Assembly: GCF_003056345.1 (NCBI RefSeq)
Contig: NZ_PYWB01000002.1
Span: 310,001 to 374,000, forward strand
Reading direction: 5' to 3'
Length of the DNA stretch: 64,000 bases
Origin: Devosia submarina
GTDB lineage: Bacteria; Pseudomonadota; Alphaproteobacteria; Rhizobiales; Devosiaceae
Below, one piece after another: positions 34,607 through 44,932 of this stretch. Positions within the stretch are counted from its first letter, which is position 1. Every line of letters begins with the position of its first letter. The notes under the pieces were generated by a model. That model had not been told where the DNA came from and did not search any database. It saw only the letters and a list, made by a program, of their open reading frames with translations. The position numbers were made by a program, and so were the translations under genes.

Positions 34607-35596
34607 CTATCGTGGCCGCACTAGGACCCTTCCTTTGATCTCCCCCGCGAGGATCGCGTGGCCTGCATCGGGCAGATCTTCGAGGCCAATCTCGCGCACC
34701 ATTTCCCCATAGGCATGCTTATCGAAAAGGCTAGCCAGACGTTTCCAAGCGGTCACGCGCCGCTCAAAGGGCTGCATGACACTATCGATGCCGATCAAGG
34801 TGACGCCGCGCAGGATGAACGGCAGCACATTGGTGTTAAGCTCTATGCCGGCGGCATTGCCGATGCTGGCAACAGCACCGCCATATTGGATTTGCTTGAG
34901 CAGTTTCCCCAGCAGGGCGCCACCAACGTTATCGATTACCGCAGACCAGCGTGCGGACTCAAGCGGCTTGTCTGCCTGGGCAAGGAAATCGGCGCGATCG
35001 ATAATGCTGGCGGCACCCAAGGCCTTGAGCGTGTTGCTGAGTTCAGCACGACCCGTAAGCGCTGCTACCTCATAGCCAAGCTTGGCCAGCAAGCTGAGGG
35101 CGATGGAGCCAACGCCGCCGCCAGCGCCGGTTACGAGCACCGGCCCCGCTTCTGGCTTGAGCCCTGCAGTTTCTAGCCGTTCAATCGCCAGCATGGCGGT
35201 GAGCCCAGCCGTGCCCAAGGTCATGGCGTCGCGTGTAGATAGCGCTTCGGGGAGCGGCACCAGCCATTCGGCATCAACACGGGCCAGTTCGGCATAGCCG
35301 CCCCAATAGGCTTCCCCGACACGCCAGCCGGTCAACACTACCTGCTGCCCCGGCCGGTATCGAGCGTCCTCGCTCTTCCTTACCGTGCCGGCAAAATCGA
35401 TCCCAGGCACATGCGGATAGTTGCGCACCAGGCCGCCACTACCAGTTAGGCACAAGCCGTCCTTGTAGTTGAGGCCAGCCCATTCGATCTCAACCGTGAC
35501 ATTGCCCTGCGGAAGCCGCTCTTCGTTGAGCTCCTGCACCGCCGCTTGCACCTCCCCGTTTCCATCCTTGTCGATGACGAGCGCACGAAAACTCAT
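34607..35596 (-). CDS. AcuI/YhdH-family NADPH-dependent oxidoreductase
   Basis: The 329-residue zinc-free medium-chain reductase has NYKDGLCLTGSGG and YPHVPGIDFAG near the N-terminus, and the NADPH loop VTGAGGGVGSIA around 150. This pattern defines the YhdH/AcuI group, whose AcuI member reduces acrylyl-CoA to propionyl-CoA. No Zn-binding cysteines are present, as expected. Start ATG 35596 has AAAAGGAG upstream; the longer frame to 35755 overlaps the divergent glycosylase gene. Confidence 0.9.
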   Translation of the reverse strand: MSFRALVIDKDGNGEVQAAVQELNEERLPQGNVTVEIEWAGLNYKDGLCLTGSGGLVRNYPHVPGIDFAGTVRKSEDARYRPGQQVVLTGWRVGEAYWGGYAELARVDAEWLVPLPEALSTRDAMTLGTAGLTAMLAIERLETAGLKPEAGPVLVTGAGGGVGSIALSLLAKLGYEVAALTGRAELSNTLKALGAASIIDRADFLAQADKPLESARWSAVIDNVGGALLGKLLKQIQYGGAVASIGNAAGIELNTNVLPFILRGVTLIGIDSVMQPFERRVTAWKRLASLFDKHAYGEMVREIGLEDLPDAGHAILAGEIKGRVLVRPR

Positions 35597-35720
35597 ATTG
35601 TTCTCCTTTTCCGTTGAGCTTGGCACGAAGCAGGTGACCATGTCAGCCTCTGGTGCGTTGTCCCGGTTACCGCTCTTGAGCAGCGTTACCGCAACCTGAC
35701 GACAGGAAGTTTGAACAAGG

Positions 35721-36281
35721 ATGCAGCAGCTTAATCGCGCGTTTTTTGACCGCAATGCCGTGGAGGTTGCGCGTGACTTGATCGGGGCCTTTTTGCTCGT
35801 TGATGGCGTTGGAGGACCAATGGTCGAAGTGGAAGCCTATGATCAGGCCGATCCTGCATCGCACAGTTTTCGCGGACCAACCTTGCGGAATGCCGCGATG
35901 TTCGGGCCGCCAGGGCACGCCTATGTCTACAAGATCTATGGCATTCATTGGTGCCTCAACTTCGTGTGCCAGCCCGGTAGCGCCGTGCTGGTCCGCGCGC
36001 TGGAACCCACCCACGGCCTGTCTGTTATGCGCGAGCGCCGTGGCGATATGTTGGAGCGGCAATTATGCTCCGGGCCTGGCAAGCTGTGCCAGGCGCTCGG
36101 GGTGGATATTCGCCACAACACTCTGCCGCTGGATCAATCGCCGTTCCGGCTGGAGGCAACAGATGGGCGAAGTGACATTGCAGCCGGACCTCGCATCGGT
36201 ATTACCAAAGGCGCCGAAACCCCTTGGCGCTTTGTGCTGCGCGGCTCGCCGTTTTTGAGCAAGCCTTTGACAAATTCGTGA
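35721..36281 (+). CDS. Alkyladenine (3-methyladenine) DNA glycosylase
   Basis: The 186-residue base-excision enzyme of the AAG/MPG family has [10 protein letters not shown], the catalytic-loop [16 protein letters not shown] (with the general-base Glu), the [23 protein letters not shown] block, and the C-terminal [16 protein letters not shown]. All residues that line the flipped-base pocket appear complete. It removes 3-methyladenine and related lesions. It diverges from the AcuI gene; about 240 bases without a recognisable gene separate it from recQ. Confidence 0.93.
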   Translation: MQQLNRAFFDRNAVEVARDLIGAFLLVDGVGGPMVEVEAYDQADPASHSFRGPTLRNAAMFGPPGHAYVYKIYGIHWCLNFVCQPGSAVLVRALEPTHGLSVMRERRGDMLERQLCSGPGKLCQALGVDIRHNTLPLDQSPFRLEATDGRSDIAAGPRIGITKGAETPWRFVLRGSPFLSKPLTNS

Positions 36282-36520
36282 GGCACAGGAACCTCTTGCC
36301 TCCCGCGAGATTGAGCCGGTCCGAGGTTTTGGTGCGCGTCAACCGGACGCGGTGGTATCAGAGAACGGGTCTATTTTTCCGGTTTCTGGGCCCGGCCAAC
36401 GAAACGGCAGGCGAGCTCTTGTCCCACCCGCACCGAACCTCTCCTCTTCGCCTCTGCGGGAGATTGATCACGCCCTTTTGTCGCCTTGCCGCGCACGGGC
36501 CTGTGTGATTCAAGAGCGGT

Positions 36521-38371
36521 GTGAGCACCCTTGAATCGAGTTTCGATCTCTTCAGCTTTGCCCCGGACATGCCGCGCGATCCCCTGGCCGTGCTGCGCGA
36601 TGTGTTTGGCCATAGGAGCTTTCGTGGCCAACAGGCCGATGTGGTCAACCATGTCGTGGATGGTGGCGATGCCGTTGTGCTTTTCCCAACCGGCGCCGGC
36701 AAGTCCATGTGCTACCAAATCCCGGCGATCTGCCGCCGGGGTGTCGGCATCGTCATCTCGCCTCTGATCGCACTGATGCGCGATCAGGTGGAAGCCCTTC
36801 GACAGGCCGGGATCTCCGCAGCAGCCCTCAACTCGTCCCTGACACCTGAAGAGTCGGCCCAAGTGCGCCGACAATTGCGCGCCGGCGAATTGGACCTGCT
36901 CTATGTCGCGCCGGAACGGGTTGCGACCCAAGGTTTTGCCAGCATGCTCTCGGGCATAGAGATTGCCCTTTTTGCGATCGATGAGGCGCATTGCGTTTCC
37001 CAGTGGGGGCATGATTTCCGCCCTGAATATCGCGAGCTTAGCCACCTTACCGAGCTTTTCCCTGGCGTGCCGCGCATCGCCCTGACCGCCACTGCCGATC
37101 CGATCACCCGAGCTGACATCATCGAGCGGCTCGGCCTCGAACAAGCGCGGGTTTTCACCACGAGTTTCGACCGACCCAACATTTCTTATTCCATCGTGGA
37201 GCGGGACAAGGCGCGCGAGCAATTGCTGGCCTTTTTGGCCGCACACAAGGGCAGCTCCGGTATTGTGTATTGCCTGTCACGAGCCAAGGTCGAGGACATC
37301 GCCGATTGGCTTTGTGCCAAGGGTATCCCCGCCCTGCCCTATCATGCGGGGCTTAGCCCTGAGATGCGCAGCGCCAATCAGGACGCGTTCCTCAAGGACG
37401 ACAATATCTGCATGGTAGCGACGGTGGCGTTCGGCATGGGAATCGACAAGCCCGATGTGCGCTATGTCGCCCATATGGATTTGCCTTCCTCGATCGAGGC
37501 CTATTATCAGGAAACCGGCCGCGCCGGACGTGATGGGCAGCCGGCCGATGCATGGATGAGCTATGGCATGGCCGATGTGGTGCAGCGCCGCCGCATGATC
37601 GACGAAGGCAATGCGCCCGACGAGATCAAGCGGCTGGAGCATGGCAAGCTCAATGCCCTGCTCGGCGTCTGTGAGACGCCAGAATGCCGGCGCAAGGCCA
37701 TTCTCAACCATTTCGGGGAAGCCCATCCGGGCAATTGCGGCAATTGCGACACCTGCCGCTCGCCGGTGGAATCCTGGGATGGGACGGAAGCCGCCATCAA
37801 GGCCTTGGCTGCGATCTACCGCACAGGCCAGCGTTTTGGCGCGGCTCACGTCATCGATGTGTTGATCGGCAAGCAGACCGAGAAAGTCGAACGGTTCGGG
37901 CACCAGAACCAGGCGGTGTTCGGTCAGGGCAATGACCTCGACAGCCAGGCTTGGCAATCGGTGATCCGGCAGCTGACGGCCGCTGGATTGATTGTGGTAG
38001 ACCATGCCAACCACGGCGCCCTCTGCCTGGGCGAAGGAGCCCGTGCCGTGTTCAAGCGCGAGCGCTCAGTGGTGCTGCGCAAGGATCGGCCCAAGCGGGC
38101 CGTGGATGTGCGCCGGCAACTGGCTTCGGGTGCCGCCAATCTGAGCGAGCCGGCGCTTTCGATCTTTAACGCTCTGCGGGATGAGCGTTTGCGCATTGCC
38201 AAGCAACAGGGCGTGCCGCCCTATGTCATATTCCACGACGCGACCCTGCGCGCCATGGCGCTGGCTCGCCCGCGTCATCCTCATGACATGCTGAACCTGC
38301 CGGGCGTAGGTCAGGCCAAGCTTGATCGCTATGGCGAGGCTTTCCTGTCCGTTCTGGCGCAAATCAGCTGA
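36521..38371 (+). CDS. recQ: ATP-dependent DNA helicase RecQ
   Basis: Unwinds 3'-5' in recombination and stalled fork repair. The 616-residue product has Walker [13 protein letters not shown], the DEAH box ([16 protein letters not shown]), motif [14 protein letters not shown], the RecQ zinc cysteines (CETPECRRK then CGNCDTC, near 390-420), a winged-helix RQC domain and a C-terminal HRDC domain ([13 protein letters not shown]). The GTG start at 36521 gives the expected short N-terminus MSTLESSF. Its stop overlaps the next gene by one base (TGATG). Confidence 0.95.
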   Translation: MSTLESSFDLFSFAPDMPRDPLAVLRDVFGHRSFRGQQADVVNHVVDGGDAVVLFPTGAGKSMCYQIPAICRRGVGIVISPLIALMRDQVEALRQAGISAAALNSSLTPEESAQVRRQLRAGELDLLYVAPERVATQGFASMLSGIEIALFAIDEAHCVSQWGHDFRPEYRELSHLTELFPGVPRIALTATADPITRADIIERLGLEQARVFTTSFDRPNISYSIVERDKAREQLLAFLAAHKGSSGIVYCLSRAKVEDIADWLCAKGIPALPYHAGLSPEMRSANQDAFLKDDNICMVATVAFGMGIDKPDVRYVAHMDLPSSIEAYYQETGRAGRDGQPADAWMSYGMADVVQRRRMIDEGNAPDEIKRLEHGKLNALLGVCETPECRRKAILNHFGEAHPGNCGNCDTCRSPVESWDGTEAAIKALAAIYRTGQRFGAAHVIDVLIGKQTEKVERFGHQNQAVFGQGNDLDSQAWQSVIRQLTAAGLIVVDHANHGALCLGEGARAVFKRERSVVLRKDRPKRAVDVRRQLASGAANLSEPALSIFNALRDERLRIAKQQGVPPYVIFHDATLRAMALARPRHPHDMLNLPGVGQAKLDRYGEAFLSVLAQIS

Positions 38372-39372
38372 TGAGCGAGGTTTCGGCTCCGCGCCAGCGC
38401 TTTGCGGTGATCGACATTGCGCGTGGCGTCGCGATCATTGCCATGATTGCCTACCATTTGTGCTGGGACCTTAGCTATTTCCGCTTCATCTCGGCGGACG
38501 TCGGCTATGATCCGCAGTGGGTGATTATCGCGCGCTCTATCCTCAGCGCCTTCCTGTTCCTGGTAGGGGTCGGGCTGGTGCTGGGCCATGGCAGGGGCGT
38601 TCGCTGGCGTGCATTCTGGCGCCGCTGGCGGTTCGTCCTGGCCGGAGCGTTGCTGATCACACTGGGCACATATTTTGTCTTCCCCCAAAGCTTTGTTTAT
38701 TTCGGCGTCCTGCATGCCATCGCCTTGTTCAGCGTCCTGGCCCTCCCGTTCCTTCTTGCGCCGCTTTGGCTGCCGATTGGGGTCGCCCTGATCGTTATCG
38801 CCCTACCTTGGGTTTATTCGCACTCGCTGTTCAACGAGAAGGCCTGGTCCTGGATCGGCTTTTGGGAAGTGCCGCCGCCCGCCAATGACCTGGTGCCTGT
38901 ATTTCCCTGGTTTGGCGTGGTCTTGCTGGGCATTGTCGCCACTCGGGTAGTGCTGAGCTCACCGCTTGCCGAGCGCCTCGCCCGCATCAACCCGCCGGGG
39001 CGTCTGCCGCGTGTCCTCAGCTTCCTGGGGCGATGGAGCCTGCTGATTTACCTCCTGCACCAGCCGCTCTTGTTGGCCTTGATCTACCCAGCTGCCGCTG
39101 TGCTGCAGCCGCAGATTTCGATGCGTCAATCGGACTTTCTCGGTTCCTGCCAAAGCACCTGCGAGGCTGGTGGTACGGGGCCGGATTTATGCACCACCTA
39201 TTGCCAATGCGGGCTCCAGACGATCGAGGATAATGATTTGTGGGAGGCGGTTTATTCTGGCCTTTTAACAGCCCAGGAACAAACAATTCTTGTTGCCAGC
39301 AACCGGCAATGCTCAGCCCTGATTTATCCCGAACTCCAGGACGAGGGGCCAGCGGAGCGAACCGCGCCTTAA
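38371..39372 (+). CDS. DUF1624 (heparan-alpha-glucosaminide acetyltransferase-like) membrane protein
   Basis: The 333-residue inner-membrane protein has about seven helices in the first 250 residues, opening with FAVIDIARGVAIIAMIAYHLCWDL, the signature of the DUF1624/NAGAT-like group that may move acyl groups across the membrane. The last 80 residues form a soluble tail with clustered cysteines (SCQSTCEAGGTGPDLCTTYCQCG, five Cys in 23 residues, plus one more near the end), which suggests disulfides or metal binding. It is coupled to recQ by a TGATG overlap. Confidence 0.85.
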   Translation: MSEVSAPRQRFAVIDIARGVAIIAMIAYHLCWDLSYFRFISADVGYDPQWVIIARSILSAFLFLVGVGLVLGHGRGVRWRAFWRRWRFVLAGALLITLGTYFVFPQSFVYFGVLHAIALFSVLALPFLLAPLWLPIGVALIVIALPWVYSHSLFNEKAWSWIGFWEVPPPANDLVPVFPWFGVVLLGIVATRVVLSSPLAERLARINPPGRLPRVLSFLGRWSLLIYLLHQPLLLALIYPAAAVLQPQISMRQSDFLGSCQSTCEAGGTGPDLCTTYCQCGLQTIEDNDLWEAVYSGLLTAQEQTILVASNRQCSALIYPELQDEGPAERTAP

Positions 39373-39522
39373 CGTCAATCGCTGCCAACGCCTGCGGTTC
39401 AGGGCTTGCCGGTTTCGTTCCAGGCAAATTTGCGTTTTTGCTCAAATACTGTCTTGAATGGTAGATCGAACGGGCATTCTATAGCGCTTGCGAATGATTT
39501 TTTGTCCCGTTGACGGCTGACT

Positions 39523-41430
39523 ATGTTCCGGCCTCCGGCTCGGGCCCATTTATTTCGAAGTCTGGATAGTTCCTTGACCACCGACAAGGCTGGCCGCGTC
39601 CATTCACGCGGCGATGCACAGGCCCACGTTGCTGCGGCTCACGCAGGCAAAGGTCAGAGCCCGCTGCTGCGGATCACACTTTATTCGCTGCGCCATCCGT
39701 GGCGAGCCGCTGCGGCGATCGGCGCCACGATCATTGCATCCGTGCTGCAATTGCTGATTCCTCGCCTTCTTGGCCGCGCGGTTGACCAGGCGCAGAATAT
39801 CTTGAGCATTGGCGCGCAGGAGGCTGAACAGGCCCTGTTCTGGAGCGCCGTGACGCTCCTCGTCGTGTCCGTCGCCCGCGGCTTTTTCACCCTGTGCCAG
39901 AACTATTTCTCGGAATCGGTGGGCCATCATGTGGGCTACGAGCTGCGCCTGGCCTTCTACGACAAGGTCCAGCGCCTGCCCTATGCCTATCATGACCGGG
40001 TGCATACGGGTGACCTGATCACCATGGGCCTGCTCGACCTTGATGGCGTGCGCATGTTTTTTGCGACCGGCCTGGTTCGCGTCGTGCTCCTTTCGGTCTT
40101 GATCGGGGTGGGCGCCTATATGTTGCTCACGACCGATCTGCTTCTGGGTTTCTTGGCCCTCAGCTTCGTTCCTTTTGTCGCCTGGCGGTCATCTGTTGCG
40201 CAGCTGACGCTGCGCAAGACCTGGCTCATGCTGCAGGACAAGCTTTCCGCCCTCACCCGCGTGATGGAAGAAAATCTGGGTGGCATCCGCGTCGTGCGGG
40301 CATTCTCCGGCCAGAAATTCGAGCTCGGCAAGTTCGATCATGCATCCAAGGAAGCGCTGGAGCTTTCGCACCAGCGGGTGCTGATCCGGGTGCGCAATAC
40401 TTCGGCCATGACCTTTTCGTTTTTTGCCGCCATGGGGCTGGTGCTGTGGGCCGGGGGCAACAAGGTGATCGCGGGGGAGATGAGCGTAGGAACGCTCGCC
40501 TCCTTCCTGACCTTCATGACCATCCTTCAGATGCCGGTTCGCCAGCTGGGCTTGATGGTCAACTCCTTTGCCCGGGCTTCCACCTGCGGCAATCGCCTTT
40601 TTGCCTTTATCGACGAGCCGCTGACCATCGAGGATAAGCCGGGCGTTCCCGACCTCAAGGTCAGCGAAGGTGTTCTGCGTTTCGAGGATGTCCAGTTTAC
40701 CTATCCGGGCGCGCTTTATCCAACGCTTGATGGCATTACATTTGAAGCGCGAGCGGGCCAAACGATCGGTATTGTGGGCGCGCCGGGCAGTGGCAAGTCT
40801 ACCCTAGCTCACCTTATTCCGCGCTTTTATGATCTGACCGGCGGGCGGATCACCATTGATGGGCAGGACGTCAGCCAGGTGTCGCTTCACTCGCTCCGCC
40901 GGGCTGTTGCCGTCGTGCAGCAGGACTCGTTCCTGTTCACCACCACGATCGAAAACAACATCGCCTATGGCGATCCCTGGTCCAAGGAAAGCCGGATCGA
41001 GCGGGCTGCCGAAAGCGCCCAATTGCACAATTATATCCTTGGCTTGCCCCTCCAATATGGAACGGTCGTGGGCGAGCGCGGGGTGTCGCTATCGGGTGGG
41101 CAGCGGCAGCGCCTGTCGATTGCCCGCAGCCTGGTACTCAAGCCCGCTGTTATGGTGTTCGACGATTCAACGGCGGCCATCGATGCCGGGACGGAACACC
41201 GCATTCGCAGCGCTATCCGGCGCTATGCCAAGGACCGGGTGACGCTGGTGATTTCCCACCGACTGAGTTCACTGCTGCATGCCGATATCATCCTGTTCCT
41301 GGAAGACGGCAAGATTGTCGAGCGCGGCAGCCATGAAGAGCTGCTCGCCATGGGTGGCCGCTATCGGGCCCTCTATGATCTGCAGACGCGGCCGGACAAT
41401 GACGTGCATTTTGGGAGTGCAGCGGAATGA
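39523..41430 (+). CDS. ABC exporter half, degenerate ATPase site
   Basis: The 635-residue fused permease-ATPase has a membrane domain of about 60-350 and a nucleotide-binding domain with Walker A GAPGSGKST, signature LSGGQRQRLSIARS and Walker B VMVFDDSTAAID. The usual catalytic Glu after the Walker B Asp is Asp, the mark of the degenerate half of heterodimeric exporters. It overlaps the next half by four bases, so the two subunits are made together. The first 40 residues are poorly conserved; the start could lie further in. Confidence 0.88.
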   Translation: MFRPPARAHLFRSLDSSLTTDKAGRVHSRGDAQAHVAAAHAGKGQSPLLRITLYSLRHPWRAAAAIGATIIASVLQLLIPRLLGRAVDQAQNILSIGAQEAEQALFWSAVTLLVVSVARGFFTLCQNYFSESVGHHVGYELRLAFYDKVQRLPYAYHDRVHTGDLITMGLLDLDGVRMFFATGLVRVVLLSVLIGVGAYMLLTTDLLLGFLALSFVPFVAWRSSVAQLTLRKTWLMLQDKLSALTRVMEENLGGIRVVRAFSGQKFELGKFDHASKEALELSHQRVLIRVRNTSAMTFSFFAAMGLVLWAGGNKVIAGEMSVGTLASFLTFMTILQMPVRQLGLMVNSFARASTCGNRLFAFIDEPLTIEDKPGVPDLKVSEGVLRFEDVQFTYPGALYPTLDGITFEARAGQTIGIVGAPGSGKSTLAHLIPRFYDLTGGRITIDGQDVSQVSLHSLRRAVAVVQQDSFLFTTTIENNIAYGDPWSKESRIERAAESAQLHNYILGLPLQYGTVVGERGVSLSGGQRQRLSIARSLVLKPAVMVFDDSTAAIDAGTEHRIRSAIRRYAKDRVTLVISHRLSSLLHADIILFLEDGKIVERGSHEELLAMGGRYRALYDLQTRPDNDVHFGSAAE

Positions 41431-43331
41431 GTGCGATCGAGCAGGAAGACGAAGATCGCGAGACCGCACGCTTTCCTGGCCAGCGCCCACCGCGCGCGAG
41501 CGTAGGTTCGCACCGGATCGAGGAAGAGGTATTCGGCAAGGCCTATGACCCGCGCACGGTGCGCCGCATCTGGGCTTTCGTGCGCCCGTACCGCCGCAAG
41601 ATCTACTTGTCTGTTGCTGCCGTTCTGGTGTTCACGGCCACGCAGCTGGCCATTCCCCTGATCATCGGCCGGGCCATCGACAGCGGCATGACGCAGGGAG
41701 GCAATACCACCAATCTCCTGTGGGCAATGGGTGCCTTTGCTCTAGCCGTGCTGCTCAACTACGGCGCCTCCTATATGCAGGAAACCCAGGTTGGCCAGGT
41801 CGCAGAGCATGTGTTGTTTGACATGCGACGGGCCATGTTTGCCCAGCTGCAGCGGGTTTCCTTGAGCTTTATGGACAAGACCGAAGTTGGGCGGCTGATG
41901 AGCCGGCTGCAGGGCGACGTCAATTCCATGCAGGAGTTCCTGGAAACTTCCGTGATTTCAGTCGGGGACATGGTGCTGCTGATCGGCATCATCGTGGTGT
42001 TGCTGTCGCTCGATTTCCGGCTGGGGCTCCTGACGCTGTCCACCATGCCCGTGCTGTTTGTGGTGCGCATCTTCTGGCTGCCGCGGGCCAAGCGCGCCTT
42101 CTGGGCGGCGCATGAGACCAATTCCATCACGGCAGGCGCCATGGCGGAGGGGATCAATGGTGTACGCACCGTACAGAATCTGGATCGGCAGAAGGTCAAT
42201 TTCGATTTGTTCGACGACAAGGCGTACAGCAATCTACAGACCCAGCTGACGGGCTCGCGCTATGCGCAGGTCATGGTGCCGATCGTGGACAGCCTCACCG
42301 GCATTGCCATGGCCATCGTGGTGGTGGTGGGCGGTTCGCTCGTGCTCAATGGCGGGCTCGAGATCGGCGTGATTGTTGCGTTCCTGTTCTATATCCAGCG
42401 CTTTTTCGATCCGATCCGCTCACTTACCATGCAATATTCCATCATGCAGCGGGCCATGACGTCGGGACGCCGCATCACCGAAGTGCTTGATGTTCCGGCC
42501 TCTATTACGGACAAGCCTGATGCTATCACGCTGACGCGGGAGATGGATGGCTCAGTCGAGTTCCGCGATGTGGTGTTCGGCTATAGCGACGATCGCCCTG
42601 TGCTCAAGAATGTGAGCTTTACCGTCAAGCCAGGGGAGACAGTCGCCTTGGTGGGGCCGACCGGATCGGGCAAGACATCGGCCATGTCGCTGGTTCACCG
42701 CTTCTATGAGGTGCAGTCGGGCGCCGTGCTGGTGGGCGGGCATGATGTGCGCGATGTAACCCAGGAATCCCTGGGCGAGCAGGTCGCGATGGTGTTGCAG
42801 GAGCCGTTTCTGTTTACCGGCACGGTGTTTGACAACATCCGCTACAACAAGGCTTCAGCAAGTCTGGACGATGTGATCGCAGCCTGCCAAGCCGTTGGTG
42901 CACATGACTTTATCATGCGCCTGCCCGGCGGGTACGACAGCGTCCTGGAGCAGCGCGGCTCCAATCTTTCCCTGGGGCAGCGGCAATTGCTGAGCTTTGC
43001 CCGAGCGCTTGTGGCGGATGCCAAGATCCTGGTGCTCGATGAAGCCACGGCAAATATCGACTCCTATACGGAGCGGCAGATCCAGAAGGCGCTGGTCACC
43101 CTGCTTAAAGGGCGAACGGGCATGGTCATCGCCCATCGGCTGGCGACCATTCGCGGGGCGGACCGGATCATCGTGCTGCAGAATGGCGAGTTGATCGAGA
43201 GCGGCAATCACGAGGAGCTCATGCCCAAGGGCGGGCTTTATGCCAAGCTTTACAACATGAACTATGCCAGCTTTGATGATATTCCCGACGAATTGGTGGC
43301 CAAGGTCAATGCCCGGGCTGCCAGTACCTGA
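41427..43331 (+). CDS. ABC exporter half, canonical ATPase site
   Basis: The 634-residue partner of the preceding gene has Walker A GPTGSGKTS, Walker B ILVLDEATANID with the catalytic Glu, and the altered signature LSLGQRQLLSFARA (Gly to Leu in LSGGQ). Because composite sites pair one subunit's Walker motifs with the other's signature, the intact Walker B here would work with the LSGGQ of the first subunit. The family (BmrCD/TM287-288-like) exports drugs or lipids; the substrate is unknown. Confidence 0.9.
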   Translation: MSAIEQEDEDRETARFPGQRPPRASVGSHRIEEEVFGKAYDPRTVRRIWAFVRPYRRKIYLSVAAVLVFTATQLAIPLIIGRAIDSGMTQGGNTTNLLWAMGAFALAVLLNYGASYMQETQVGQVAEHVLFDMRRAMFAQLQRVSLSFMDKTEVGRLMSRLQGDVNSMQEFLETSVISVGDMVLLIGIIVVLLSLDFRLGLLTLSTMPVLFVVRIFWLPRAKRAFWAAHETNSITAGAMAEGINGVRTVQNLDRQKVNFDLFDDKAYSNLQTQLTGSRYAQVMVPIVDSLTGIAMAIVVVVGGSLVLNGGLEIGVIVAFLFYIQRFFDPIRSLTMQYSIMQRAMTSGRRITEVLDVPASITDKPDAITLTREMDGSVEFRDVVFGYSDDRPVLKNVSFTVKPGETVALVGPTGSGKTSAMSLVHRFYEVQSGAVLVGGHDVRDVTQESLGEQVAMVLQEPFLFTGTVFDNIRYNKASASLDDVIAACQAVGAHDFIMRLPGGYDSVLEQRGSNLSLGQRQLLSFARALVADAKILVLDEATANIDSYTERQIQKALVTLLKGRTGMVIAHRLATIRGADRIIVLQNGELIESGNHEELMPKGGLYAKLYNMNYASFDDIPDELVAKVNARAAST

Positions 43332-43358
43332 GCTCCCATTACCAACAATGAACGGCCC

Positions 43359-44687
43359 ATGGCCGCTAACAAGGCTTTGAATATGCGTCTAGTTCTTCCG
43401 TTCGCCTGCGTGCTGATGGCTGCTCCGGCCTGTGCAGCCGAGGCTGTGACCTACCAAGGCACGCTGGGTGACAAGCCGGTGGTCGTTGAGCTGACGGATC
43501 TGGGAGAAGAGATTGTTGCCGGGCGCTTCAGCTATCTCGATAGCGGGATGGATATCCCCCTGGCTTCGCAAGCGAATTCTGCGGGCGCAGTCTCGCTGGT
43601 TGAGGAAGCCCAATGCACCGAACAGAGCTGCGTTATCGATGATGAAGGCAATATTGAACAGGTGCCTGTTGCCGGCGTTTGGACGCTGGAAGTGGATGCC
43701 GAGGGCAAGGTGAGCGGCGCTCGTTCGTCGAGCAAGGAAGGGGGCGAGAGCCTTTCCATTGAGCTCATGGAGGCTGGTCGCCGGACCCTGCCGGAGGGGA
43801 CCGAGATCACGCCGCTGGCTTTGCGGGACAGCGCCTGGCCGGAGCGGTATCAGATGCCATATGGTTTTGCGCCGGAGGCCCTGCCTTACGAAAGCGCGAA
43901 GATGGCGGTTGGCCTTGAAGAGGTGGAGCCGGTGCAAACGCTGGAAGGCTCGACCTATCGCTTCGTGGTTGATCCTCGCACAAAGCTCGCTTTCCCGCGC
44001 CTTGTATCTCTTGCAGACGGGACCTCGCCGGATGCGGCCAATGCGGCCTTGGCGCAGCGCCATGCCGCGATCAATGCGGAGGCCCTTGATTGCCTTGCCG
44101 GCGGCTATGCCGGTTTCTCCTTTGGCGGATACAGCGTCTCGATGGAGGGCGGCAGCCTTGGAGGCTATGACGATGAAAACATCGAGATTGCTTACCTTTC
44201 ACCCACAGTCCTGAACTGGACGGAAGCGGGCAGCACCTATTGCGGCGGCGCCCATCCCAACAATCATTATGACAGCTTCATCATGGATGTGCGGACGGGA
44301 GAACCCTTGCCGCTGGGCAAGATATTCAAGGACTGGACTGCCATCAGCAACATCAATGACTATGAGGCGGAAATAGACCAGGCCGAGGCGCTCCAAGCAC
44401 CGCAGAACTATTTGTGGGCAGCTGGGCAGCCCCTGATCGACTATGTTGTTGCCAATCGTACGCCCGGTTCCGACGCAAGTTTTGAAGAAGAGTGCGGGTT
44501 CGATGAGTTGATCCAGTCCAATCTCGGCATGCGGTTTGCGCCGGGCGACAAGGTTGTTTTTGCCCTGCAGGGCCTGCCGCATGTCAGCTTTGCCTGTACG
44601 AGCGATTTGCTGACGGTGGAGCTCTCCCAAATCCCCGAGCTGCTTGCGCCGGACGCGACGCAATATCTCCCGGGGCTGAGCCAGTAA
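43359..44687 (+). CDS. Exported protein with RsiV/DUF3298-like C-terminal half
   Basis: The 442-residue secreted or periplasmic protein has a signal peptide (MRLVLPFACVLMAAPACAA; an alternative start at 43383 begins exactly there). The C-terminal half contains YCGGAHPNNHYDSFIMDVRTGEPLPLGKIF, the kind of segment found in DUF3298/RsiV-like domains. The N-terminal half has beta-rich repeats and one disulfide-like CTEQSC. No enzyme motif. It is 27 bases after the ABC exporter, so it may be in that unit. Confidence 0.7.
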   Translation: MAANKALNMRLVLPFACVLMAAPACAAEAVTYQGTLGDKPVVVELTDLGEEIVAGRFSYLDSGMDIPLASQANSAGAVSLVEEAQCTEQSCVIDDEGNIEQVPVAGVWTLEVDAEGKVSGARSSSKEGGESLSIELMEAGRRTLPEGTEITPLALRDSAWPERYQMPYGFAPEALPYESAKMAVGLEEVEPVQTLEGSTYRFVVDPRTKLAFPRLVSLADGTSPDAANAALAQRHAAINAEALDCLAGGYAGFSFGGYSVSMEGGSLGGYDDENIEIAYLSPTVLNWTEAGSTYCGGAHPNNHYDSFIMDVRTGEPLPLGKIFKDWTAISNINDYEAEIDQAEALQAPQNYLWAAGQPLIDYVVANRTPGSDASFEEECGFDELIQSNLGMRFAPGDKVVFALQGLPHVSFACTSDLLTVELSQIPELLAPDATQYLPGLSQ

Positions 44688-44693
44688 AACGAG

Positions 44694-44724
44694 AAAGGGC
44701 TCTCGACTTATCGGAAGCCCTTTT
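44694..44724 (+). terminator. Terminator before the cold-shock gene
   Basis: AAAGGGCT (44694-44701) pairs with AGCCCTTT (44716-44723), followed by T at 44724; the loop is long (14 bases). Confidence 0.6.
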
Positions 44725-44744
44725 GATCTATTTTCAGGATTGCC

Positions 44745-44772
44745 TTGCTATTGCCGAGATGTGCCCTATATT
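44745..44772 (+). promoter_or_regulatory. Promoter of the cold-shock gene
   Basis: TTGCTA (44745-44750), 16 bases, TATATT (44767-44772). It leaves a 5' leader of about 155 bases, the long structured leader typical of cspA-type mRNAs. Confidence 0.45.
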
Positions 44773-44932
44773 GATCTCATACGTTTCAGCTCAAGACAGC
44801 TGTCTGAATGCCGGTATACCGGTTTTGGCCTCTTCCTGATTTTTGCGAGCGTGTGACCTGACCAGCATGTTGCTAGCCGGGAGCGACGTCTTGCGTTTCA
44901 GCGGGGCGTTTTCAAAACCAAGGACGAAAGCC

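Noticed and set aside
36282-36520. Possible gene between the DNA glycosylase and recQ
   Set aside because: Frames of 60-116 codons there have no ribosome site or recognisable domain.
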